A stretch of DNA of 64,000 bases from Pascua guehoae. Lineage: Eukaryota; Basidiomycota; Tremellomycetes; Trichosporonales; Trichosporonaceae. This document shows positions 21,036 to 30,541 of the stretch, piece by piece. Position 1 is the first letter of the stretch, and every line of letters begins with the position of its first letter. A program made the position numbers and the translations under genes. The notes beneath the pieces were generated by a model. It was not told the origin of the DNA. It saw nothing but the letters and a program-made list of their open reading frames with translations, and did not search any database. The stretch covers positions 2,153,120 to 2,217,119 of the forward strand of contig BCJX01000005.1 in NCBI GenBank assembly GCA_001600415.1. The letters are read 5' to 3'.

Positions 21036-23498
21036 ATGTACCTCGAGACTTGTGTTCCCAACCTCGCTGCTGGCGGCGCTACCACCAAGGCTGTGCGGTG
21101 AGTACTGAAGTGGTGACAGTGGAGTGGCACTTGGCACGCGCGTCACCCCGCGATCGGGCGGGTGACAAGGCGGTGACTCCACCACCAACTTGTGGCAGTC
21201 GGCACCAAATACTAACCCATTTCCCAGCGAGCCTTTTGCCACCCACGCCCACATTACCTCCAAGACCCAGGCCAACGGCAACGGCGACGTCGCCCCCACC
21301 CCCGTCTCGATTGACGGCAAGACTCTGTCCATTGCCGATGTTGTAGCCATTGCGCGCCACGGCGCCAAGGCGGCCATTGCCCCCTCGGTCGTCCCCGCCG
21401 TCGAGGCCAGTGTCGCCTTCAAGGAGAGCAAGAAGCACACGTCCATCTACGGTGTCACCACCGGCTTTGGCGGCTCGGCCGACACGCGTACTTCGGACAC
21501 TGAGGCGCTTCAGATCTCGCTCCTCGAGCACCAGCTCTGTGGCTTCCTCCCTGTCGACACGGCCTACGAGACCATGTAAGTCACCTGCCACAAAGCACTG
21601 CACACATCACACACCCGGGCATCTCCGCTGACAATCCAAAAGGCTCGTCCACGCCATGCCCATCCCCATTGTGCGCGGCGCCATGGCTGTGCGCACCAAC
21701 TCGTGTGTGCGTGGCCACTCGGGTGTGCGCATCAACGTCCTCCAGGCCATCCTCGATTTCCTCAACCGCGGCCTCGTGCCATGCATTCCCCTCCGCGGCA
21801 CGATCAGTGCCAGTGGCGATCTGTCACCGGTGAGTTGAGATCTCAATCAGGCACCCGACCCGAGAAACCAGTGCTGACCCTGCACAGCTGAGCTACATTG
21901 CCGGTGCCATCTGTGGCCACCCAGACGTCAAGGTGTTTGACACGCTTGCATCGCCCCCGACCGTGCTCTCTGCCCCCCAGGCGATCGCCAAGCACGGCCT
22001 CCCCACCATCAGGCTGGCCGCCAAGGAGGGTCTTGGTCTTGTCAACGGCACGGCCGTCTCGGCTGCGGCCGGTGCGCTCGCGCTCTACGATGCCGAGTGC
22101 CTCGCCATGCTCGCACAGACGACGACCGCCATGACCGTCGAGGCTCGTGAGTAACTTGTTTATACAGAAAGAAGCAACAGATACTAACCGCCGTTATCAG
22201 TGATCGGCCACGTCGGCTCGTTCTCAAAGTTTATCCACGACGTTGTCCGCCCGCACGCCGGCCAGGTCGAGGTTGCGCGCAACATCCGCACCATGCTCGA
22301 GGGCAGCAAGCTCGCCGTCCACGAGCACGAGGAGGCCGAGACCTTGGCCAGCGAGGACGCGGGTGTCCTCCGCCAGGACCGCTACGCGCTCCGCACCTCG
22401 GCGCAGTGGATCGGCCCCCAGCTCGAGGTCCTCGACCTTGCCCGCAAGCAGATCGAGGTCGAGCTCAACTCGACGACCGACAACCCGCTCATCGACGTCG
22501 AGAACGAGACGTTCCACCACGGTGGCAACTTCCAGGCCATGGCCGTCACGTCCGCCATGGACGCCACCCGTATCGCCCTCCAGAACATTGGCAAGCTCTC
22601 GTTTGCCCAGGTCACCGAGCTCATCAAGTGAGTAGGACAATACCAATTGCTTTTATTAGCAGCAAACTAACACCACCGCAGCTGCGAGATGAACCACGGT
22701 CTCCCGTCCAACCTCGCGGGCAGCGAGCCGTCGACCAACTACCACTGCAAGGGCCTCGACATCCACTCGGCCGCCTACTGCTCCGAGCTCGGCTTCCTTG
22801 CCAACCCGGTCTCGTCGCACGTCCAGTCGACCGAGATGCACAACCAGAGCGTCAACTCGATGGCATTCGTGTCGGCCCGCAAGACGATGGAGTCCAACGA
22901 CGTCCTCGGCCTCCTCCTCTCGACGCAGCTCTACTGCGCGTCGCAGGCCCTCGACCTGCGCATCATGGAGACAAAGTTCCAGGCCACCGTCCGCGGTCTC
23001 CTCACCTCGACGCTCGGCATGTGCTTTGGCTCGTCGTTTACCCCGGCCCAGCTCGCCAAGCTCGACAACACGGCCTTTATCGCCCTCGTCAAGCGCCTCG
23101 AGGAGACGCCCTCGTGGGACTCGACCCCGCGCTTTGACGATGCCGCCCGCCACCTCGTCGGCGTCATCCTCGACGCCCTCACCGCCGCCGGCAACCTCAA
23201 CGGCGCCCAGTTCCTCTCCCAGTGGAAGACGACCTTTGGCTCGCAGGCCGCAGAGCTCTACCGCGTCACCCGCGACGAGACCATTGGCAACGGTGTCGAC
23301 CTGGCCATCTCCGAGGCCTTCCTCGGCCGCACCTTCAAGGTCTACCGCGCCGTCCGCGGCGAGGTCGGCGTCCCCGTCCGCCTCGGCGACGTCGCCGCCG
23401 GCCAGTCGGGCAAGAGCATCGGCTCGTCGATTAGCCGCATCGTCGAGGCCGTCCGTGACGGCCGCATCCTCACCGCGGTCGAGGACATGCTCGCTTAG
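21036..23498 (+). CDS. PAL: Phenylalanine/tyrosine ammonia-lyase
   Basis: Exons 21036-21097, 21228-21575, 21643-21829, 21888-22146, 22201-22627, 22682-23498; in frame, 699 residues, the usual fungal length. The enzyme deaminates L-Phe to cinnamate (and Tyr to coumarate), releasing ammonia. The Ala-Ser-Gly triad that cyclises to the MIO electrophile is in GTISASGDLSPLSYIAGAI; the catalytic-loop Tyr is in SIYGVTTGFGGSADTRT; NSTTDNPLID, HHGGNFQAMAVTSAMD and NCEMNHGLPSNLAGSEPS complete the active site. The selectivity pair is His-Gln (LEHQLCG), the arrangement of bifunctional PAL/TAL enzymes of Rhodotorula and Trichosporon, so Tyr should be accepted too. It is close in motif detail to Trichosporon PAL. 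It is cytosolic and probably lets the cell use aromatic amino acids as nitrogen and carbon source. Confidence 0.97.
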
Positions 23499-23790
23499 AT
23501 GAGAGAAACGTACACGTACATTGACCGAGGGGGATAAAGGGTTCCACAGCAGGATTTCACATAGCATGTACAATATGCATCGTTGTCGCATTTTCTACAG
23601 AACTGTGGGACACTGACGTTGGTGGTGGTGCAAGTGGCAACACTTGGCTAATCACATGCGGTGGGGTGACTGTAAGCGCCCGTCCAAAAGGCACTCCCAC
23701 TCTTGGCCATAGCTTGCAGTGCCACTGTCGTCCAGCTTGGACATACATGCATCGTTAACGTATCACGGATTGACAACATAATGGGAAGTG

Positions 23791-25490
23791 CTACATTTTG
23801 CGCTTCTTGGCCCCGCGAGTGTTCCTCGACCCCTGGCCCATTGATGTAGCGGACGTGCCAACTGCGCTTACAGCGGCAGAGCTGCGCTTCGATGTCGCGG
23901 ATGGCATGGTGGAGCATTCTTCGAGACCCCAATCATCTTTTGTATCAGGATACTGTGAGCCAATGTTATTGGCAATGCGCTCACCAGAGAGGTCGCTCAA
24001 AGGACTCCACAACCGCAGGCGATTGAGGGCTCGACGACGATCTCAGCAGTCAGCCCAGGACGCTTCAATATATACTTACGGGAGGCATCCGATGGTTCTT
24101 CGTTTCGCTCTCGCTCGGTTTCGATGCAGATCGTCGTCGATTTATCCTTCTTGTTTGCCTGCGATGAGAGAGAGGCATCGCGGCACGTACAGATCTCGCC
24201 CGTTGTCACTACTTACCTGGAGGTTTCGGCCCTCCTCGTCGGTCGATGTGGGGATGGTTTCTCATGGTCAGTTGAAATGCAGTTATCATCAAACCACTCA
24301 CTCGTGTTAGAAGTAGGGGCCTTGTTCTTGTTGTGGGACGGTGGAGAGGATGCAGCTGCATCGATCTTGGGTGAGGATTGGGGTTTCTGCGTTACGGATG
24401 TTGACGGGTGCGGCGCTGCGTCCTTGGTGTCCAGGTCCCGACTGCGGGAGGTGATGTGATCATCGCACGCCTTAAGTCGTTGGTTAACGCTGCGTTGCAC
24501 TTGTTGAAGGCAGGATGTGGTGGCTTCGGCGGCCCGAACCCGCTCATCAGCTGCTTTGAGGAGCAGTAAGGCGTTGCGTGCTGCCGTAAATGCCACGCCG
24601 TTCAACCGGAAGCGCTCGATCTCCTTCGCGTCCTCAGTACCCGGTGGTATGCGCCAGAGCGACGAAACGTCGTCCGACTGTGTCGGCAGGTTGGCCCAAT
24701 CGCCATACTTGCTGCACTCTTCTTTGCTGGCAGCCTGTTGCGCACGTGCTGCTGACAGTTCCTGGTCCGCAATCCGTTGTGCACAGTTTAGCAGCAAGGC
24801 GATGGCTTTATTGTTCTGCACCGAGTCTTGAGTTCGTACGATGTCCATGTGGGCAGTGTCCTGAATTGACGACCGCATGAGCGTCTCCAACCCATCCGAC
24901 GATTCATTTGATGGCGCGAGGTCGCTGGGGCGATTAAACGTCTCGAGTGCCACTTTTGCAGTTGATACGTCAGACGTGGCGGCAGCACCCCAGCTGTCCG
25001 GGTCGTGGGCGAGCACGCTGCCGCGCTCGTGCGCAAGCTGGATGCGATGGCCTAGTTCACGCTCGCGGCTGTTTGAAACGTCGGCGGCGTAAGCGTTCGC
25101 AACACCAAAGGCGGTATACTCTGGGCGGTTGCGGCCCAGAGAGAAGACGACGTCGAGGAGGTCGAGGTTCCCGATTGGGTTCGAGGTCAAATGGCGTGAT
25201 GTGGAGCGGCTCCCGTTGGAACGCTGGTAACCGTGAAAGCCGCGCCCATAAACAGCATCTACATTTGTCGTTGAGTTCGGTCCGAAGCCAAAGGGGGAGA
25301 GAGCATCGTCGGCAAAGGTCGAGGACGGATTGTCGGCAACTGAATCGTAGGCGAGAACACCACCAGCCCTTGGGGCCAGGGGCCGTGAAAGGTGAGCCGG
25401 CCGGCGAGACGTACTTGCACGTTGCCTGAAGGAAGGTGATTGAGTGGCAAATTGTGCAGGGGGTCGACGTTGATCCGATGGGTTGACCAT
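23791..25490 (-). CDS. Unrecognised polar protein, basic C-terminus
   Basis: Four exons (minus): 25490-24302, 24260-24217, 24158-24080, 24041-23791; in frame, 520 residues. No domain is recognised. The first 110 residues are Ser/Arg/Pro-rich and likely disordered; residues about 200-350 are Ala/Glu/Gln/Arg-rich and probably helical, perhaps coiled coil (AADERVRAAEATTSCLQQVQ). The C-terminal quarter is rich in Lys, Arg and Ser and ends GAKKRKM, a good nuclear-localisation candidate. The three small 3' introns are needed to reach this tail. The promoter side carries a long purine tract. A nuclear scaffold or regulator is a guess only. Confidence 0.65.
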
Positions 25491-25985
25491 GGCGGTGTTG
25501 TTGGTCGTTTAGAAAAGTAGGTTGTGTGTTGTGGGTGCCAGAGGCAAGTGAGAAGGGTAGAAGTGGGACGGTTGTGACGATGGGAATGAGAGTGGTTCTT
25601 GTTGGAGCAAGTAAGAGAAAGAGTAAGAGGGAGAGAGAACGGGATAGAATGAGAGAAAGGAAGAATGGAAGAAAGCAGGAAAGGAAGGAAATGCGCAAAA
25701 GGAAGGTCGGAAGAAAGCAAGGAAGAAAGCAAGGAAGGAAAGCAAGGAAGCAACGCAAGGAAGGAAGGAAGGAAGGCAAGCATGAACGGTGCAAGGCAAA
25801 CACGTCATTTGCCACACGGCCACGTGCCAGCTTACCAGTCTCGTTGTCGCCTGGGTTACGCATGACAATAGCGACATCTTTGCACCTCTTGAATCAGTAG
25901 ACAGCATACAGCACAGAACGCATGACAGTGTGCCGCATCGACCAATTCTCATCGTACGCTTTCGCAAACAATTCTCATTCCCGCA
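25491..25985. other. Intergenic with polypurine tract
   Basis: Upstream of the unknown gene and downstream of the alcohol dehydrogenase gene; mostly the purine tract listed next. Confidence 0.6.
25606..25782 (+). repeat. GA-rich polypurine tract
   Basis: Almost pure A/G on the plus strand, built from GGAAGAAAGC, GGAA and GAGAGA units. On the strand of the gene to its left it is a CT-rich promoter/leader, common in fungi, but at nearly 180 bases it is long. Confidence 0.85.
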
Positions 25986-27639
25986 CTACATCTCGCCGCC
26001 GTTCTCAGTATTAACGAGCACAAGGCGGTAGTTCGGCTTGCCGGCCCTAAAGTCGACGAGGGCGCGGTTGATGTCCTTCATGTCGTACTTTTGGATCCAC
26101 GGCTTGATACCGCGCTTGACTGCAAGATCGAGAACCTCGCGGATCCCGGCCGGTCCACACGGGTTCGATCCTGCCACACTCCCGGCAACTGCGGTTAGAA
26201 AGCCGTGCAGTGGAGGGTTCCACGAGTGGAGTGACTCACCCATGAGCAGAGGAAAGGCAGAGAGCTTCATCGCGTCCATGATGACACCCTGGATCACGAA
26301 TGTGCCCTCGGGGCGGAGGAGGGTCAGATACTCGTTAATGGGGAGCTTGCGAGGGTCTGTCGTCAGTACCACCATCGGCTCTGAACCCGTCTCCTCCCCT
26401 CGCAACCTGAGACTCACTAATCGTACAAATGACGAGGTCCAAGCTCCGCTCGTGGCCCCGAAAGTCCTCGCTCAAATTCGACCCCGTAGCAATGTAATGC
26501 TTTGCGCCCAGCCTTTGCGCGTCCTCGCGCTTTGCGTCCCCGCGCGAGATTGCCGTGACCTCAGCTCCCATGGCGGTGGCGAGCATGATGGCCATGTGTC
26601 CCAACCCGCCGATGCCGACGACGCCGACCTTCTTCGCCCGACTGCTCCCAGCCCCGAACCGCTTGAGCGGCGCGTACACTGTGTTGCCAGCACACATGAG
26701 TGGGGCCGCCAGTGCGGGGTCCAGGCCTTCAGGAAGTGGGATCGCCCATCGTGACGGACCACGCCAGTAGGATGCGAACCCCCCGCGGGTCGTCGTGCCG
26801 GCGGCGTGACCGCGCTTGTACGTGTCCCCGCCAAAGGTGCGTGTGCGGTCGGGGCAGAACTGGTCTTCCCCTGCGCGGAATTAGTGCCAGTTGGAAGAGA
26901 CGAGGACGTTTGGCGATGCAGTGTGCTCTGGGCTCAAAGTGTCAAAGGGCAGTGTGTGCAGTGGTAGCAAGTGACCACAGGCGGCCAACGGGACGTGCCA
27001 ACATAGCCCGACGACTGGCTCACTCCCTGATCCTAAGCCCGATCTCTCCACCACCGCCTGGACTTACGCACCCTTGCGGCACCACTCGCACTCGCGGCAG
27101 GAATCACACTGCGGCCCGACGCCGACGAGGTCGCCGACCTTGAGGCCGTTCTCGGGGCGAGCCCCGACACGCACGACCTCGCCCACAATCTCGTGTCCGC
27201 ACACACGGTCGTTTACAGGGCCGAGCTCGCCCGCGAGCACCGACGCGTCCGAGCCGCAGATCCCGCAGTAGAGGATCTTGACTGGGAGGTTAGCATTCGG
27301 TCGGCGGGGGAGAGCAATGGTCCAAGGGTTCGCTAGAGCGATGTCGTGAGCCCTGAGAGCAAAGTGCACGCGCGCTGGAATTGCATGGCAGTGCATGACT
27401 TGCTGCAAGAGCCGCAACGGCAAGCACCAAGTGATAACCTCAAGAACAAGCAAGGAAGTGCTGGCCCAACACGTACCGTCCACATCGTACTCGTCCCATG
27501 CCTTGGGCTCAAACTCCTCCAGTTCCAGGTGACCATACACAGCCTGGTCGTCGTGCCCCGCCCATCCTTCAAACTTGCAGCTCGGCTTGGCCGTGGGCGC
27601 AGACGGAGGGGGCTGGGGCTGGGTGAGCGGAGTGACCAT
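25986..27639 (-). CDS. Zinc alcohol dehydrogenase, cinnamyl/ADH6 type
   Basis: Five exons (minus): 27639-27477, 27281-27072, 26870-26418, 26356-26240, 26188-25986; in frame, 381 residues. Medium-chain dehydrogenase: catalytic zinc from CGICGSD, GHEIVGEVVRVG and the Cys of SNPCGPAG; structural zinc from CDSCRECEWCRKGEDQFC, which is complete only after splicing at 27071; Rossmann motif GVVGIGGLGHMAIMLATAMG. The residue after the second strand is Ser-Arg (AISRGD), which favours NADP(H). Relatives reduce aromatic and long-chain aldehydes, such as cinnamaldehydes. The protein is cytosolic. Its closeness to the ammonia-lyase gene (2.5 kb) fits aromatic metabolism but proves nothing. Confidence 0.93.
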
Positions 27640-28387
27640 GTTGGGAGTGAGTGGAGAGTATGGGTTGGGTGATACACGCGTTCTGGAACCCCCTCTGGAT
27701 CTGGTAAGTACAAGTCCCGCTGCATGCGCTCAATGGCTGGTGAGGGATCCAGTTCTGGGACATGACGCAGTTGTGGTGGAGAATGTAGAATGTTCGGTGG
27801 CGACCCAAGATGAAGTCGGGCATGTGACTGTTGTGGGTTGAGTTGAGGTATGACCGAAGTAGCCTCCGAGGCACCCCAGCTCGAAGAGAGATCCATAAGA
27901 CAGCCTCGAAGCTCGAAGCGCACTCGCGAGTTCTACCAGTGGTTGCGTCATTTCAGATGGGATGCACGTGGTCAACGTGGCCTGCCCTGTCCTCCTAATC
28001 CAATCTCAGACACCCGATACAGAGAAACTAGTTTCGTCCTCCGCCTGATGCACGCCGAAGTCATAGCGGACACGGCGGTGGACTGCTCTGTGCGATAAAT
28101 GCGTTCTTTCCGTTTGTCGTGATGTTCAATCTACACGTTTTGTGTCGACAGCGAAAAGGTCTCTGGCGCACTGAATGAGGTTGGTGTCGTAGAGAATGAG
28201 CGCGAGATGCTATTCATGTCTCCTTAGGCTCGGTATGGGTGCCTCTGCAGTGACAAGACTCTTGGGTGTTCGCACCCAAATACACCATCGCCCGCCAAGT
28301 TGACCGCAAGGACACCACGTATGATGGTCGTATCCCGGCCCTGGACGTGTTGGTTACAGCGGCTGTACAGCTCGAAAGTTTAGTTGG
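27640..28387. other. Intergenic, nothing recognised
   Basis: Upstream of the dehydrogenase gene. No gene, RNA or repeat is recognised before the inverted-repeat segment that starts at 28388. Confidence 0.5.
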
Positions 28388-28724
28388 GGTGACACTGGGC
28401 GCCGTTGACGACCACCCCAGTTTACGGGGTTTGACCACCCTAGGATGTAATTCTAATCGTCAATTTCTAATGGAAGATATACACCCCCCAACCACCAAAC
28501 CCTCTAACCCCCTAACCCCCTAACCTACCTAACCCCCTAACCCTCCCTAACCCCCTAACCTCCCTAACTAAAGAGAGCTGCAGTTTGATTGATGATGCAT
28601 TGGGAAATGGTGGTTGAAGTTTGGGTGTGCCACTTACCATTTTCTAATCAGCTTGATTAGAAAATGCCTCTGGGGTGGTCAAACCCGGTAAACTGGGGTG
28701 GTCGTCAACGCCGCCCGTGACACT
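28388..28724. repeat. 337-bp segment bounded by 50-bp inverted repeats
   Basis: The left arm (28388-28440) and the reverse complement of the right arm (28672-28724) share GTTGACGACCACCCCAGTTT and continue as AC, then GGGTTTGACCACC, with only a few differences over about 50 bases. Inside lie the telomere-like repeats and a perfect 13-bp hairpin (28638-28650 with 28654-28666, arms CATTTTCTAATCA/TGATTAGAAAATG). There is no coding frame and no clear target duplication. It may be a non-autonomous element or a folded-back repair product. Confidence 0.75.
28499..28570 (-). repeat. Interstitial telomere-like repeats
   Basis: About nine units of CCCCCTAA with variants (CCCTCTAA, CCTAA, CCCTCCCTAA) run in one orientation, so the G-rich strand, TTAGGGGG, is the minus strand. 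This matches the TTAGG(3-5) telomere repeats reported for Cryptococcus and relatives. The degenerate units and the inner position show it is not a working chromosome end. Confidence 0.85.
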
Positions 28725-29351
28725 GCTGATGCCCAGCCACAGTGTGATCATTTAGCGTGCATTGTTTCAAAGTGGAACAATATCTGACTGGCGACGCTGG
28801 TACGACGTTGATTGTGGCGACATAGATAGGGATGGCACCCCACTCCCGCTCTATCCTTTGCGTGCTCTTGCTGCCGCTTTGAAGTCTTCCAGGATAGGCG
28901 GTATAGGCCAGCGACAGAGAACGGTTTGACGGGAAGGGTCTGATGTGGAGCCGTCAGGCACCGGCAGCTCCCCAGCAGTGATGTTCATCCCCACTCCAGC
29001 ACCATGAAGCCACCACTTTAGCATGCAACCCTGATGAGCATCAAACCCTCGCGGGCTTTCGGGATCACTGTCCCTGACCACTGTGCGCGTTAAGATCAAC
29101 ATCCTTCAAAGCAGTTTCGCAATAGGCCAATAGTACGCCTGCCGCGGGGAAGGGTTTAGTTGGGTTACTACCCCTGCTACGTACGATGACATATGACTAT
29201 GACGTTGGTAGCATCATGACATCATGCCCGAGCCTGCGCACCACCCCAGGCAGCAATTGCTTTAAAAGCCCAGTTGTGCTCGACTTTTTCACGACTTTGG
29301 ACATCAATTCTGCGTTCACATAATACCACTCCCCACCAAGACCTATACACA
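28725..29351. other. Intergenic, promoter of the ACBP-like gene
   Basis: No further gene is recognised. A weak TTTAAAA box lies near 29270, about 80 bp upstream of the ATG at 29352. Confidence 0.5.
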
Positions 29352-29880
29352 ATGACCAACATCAACGCCGTCTTTGAGGAGGCCTGCTCTATTGTCAAGA
29401 CCCTCCCGCCCAGCGGAAAGGTCCAGCTCACCAAGCAGCAGAAGCTCGACGTGAGTGACCACCCTCCAAAAGGGCCTTGCTCGTTCACCCCGCATTAAGG
29501 ACGAGATCCCAACTAATTACTAGCTCCACGGTCTTCAGCAGCAGGCGACCGAGGGTGACTGCAAGGAGAATGAGCCAAAGGACTCGAAGGCTAAGAAGGA
29601 GCACGACGCATGGCTCAGCCACAAGGGAATGAACGAGGACGCCGCCAAGCAGAAGTATGTCGACACCCTGAAGAACGTGAGTCTATTCGATGGCAGTGCC
29701 ATCGCTGGTGCAAAGCCGTGTGTCGGCAGGCATTCTGAAGTGAAGATTTTTGCTGATGGACCAGATTCTCAAGGAGAAGGACGAGGGCGACTACAAGACG
29801 CTCCTTGACCAGCTTGACTGTAAGTACCTTGACCGTCATGATGGACGATGAACACTAACGCATGCGCAGCCGCGGCTTAA
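29352..29880 (+). CDS. Divergent acyl-CoA-binding protein
   Basis: Exons 29352-29450, 29524-29676, 29765-29819, 29870-29880; in frame, 105 residues, close to the usual 86-100. The fold signature of ACBP (PF00887) is clear: VQLTKQQKLDLHGLQQQATE, GDCKENEP, HDAWLSHKGMNEDAAKQKYV. ACBPs carry long-chain acyl-CoA in the cytosol. Here the acyl-CoA contacts are changed: the usual Y-x-x-Y-K of helix 2 reads H-G-L-Q-Q, and the Lys before DAW reads Glu/His. Only the later Tyr (QKYV) is kept. It may bind weakly, bind another ligand, or be a paralogue beside a canonical copy elsewhere. The last exon codes for only three residues and the stop. Confidence 0.85.
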
Positions 29881-30541
29881 ATGGTCCACATATATGGGTG
29901 TTTTCTTGCGATGCATGATGCTTGAGCAGTTGTTTGTGCACTCGACCTCGAAGTCGAGCTGGGGAGGAATACTTAGACGCATGACTGAAACGGCACAGGC
30001 AGACCCTTGTTTGACCGCTGAGCTTCTCAACCTCTTCTCTGCCATCCCAATTCTCCCCAACGCTCCTCCCGTGAAAACCAAGTAAGACAGAGAGTGTTGG
30101 CGTCCAGATGATATGGCTTCGGCGGCGCACAACTTTCTGGAACTGAGGCACAGCAAGGCCTGTTACACAAGGCACGTCACCACCTGTTGATATTAAGACG
30201 GTGCCCTCTGATGCTGAGATGCAACCACGACTTGCAGGAACTGAGGAACGGAGAGGTACACCCAGACCTGCTGAGACAAGGCACGTCGCATAATGCTGAG
30301 CAATTGTGGCACCTTTGCAAGGGAGTGACGCGAGCTCCGAGGAAAAAAGCATTACATGGACCTGTATACTGAACGGCACGGTGGCAAGCTCACTTTGTTA
30401 CAAGAAAAAGCTGGCCCAATGTGTCTTATGATGCTGTATAGTGGAAACTGCAGAATTGAACGGCCAGAGCTAGTGGCGAAACGACAGCAAACCCTCCATG
30501 TTGGAGGATTAACACCGCATTTGCGTTTTGCAGGTCGGCTC
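29881..30541. other. Intergenic between convergent genes
   Basis: 3' regions of the ACBP-like and siderophore-transporter genes. Short open frames on both strands show no domain. Confidence 0.5.

Noticed and set aside
22656..23591. Long minus frame (311 codons) opposite the last ammonia-lyase exon
   Set aside because: It is the antisense shadow of a GC-rich exon with strong codon bias; repetitive Glu/Ala/Gly/Arg composition and no domain.
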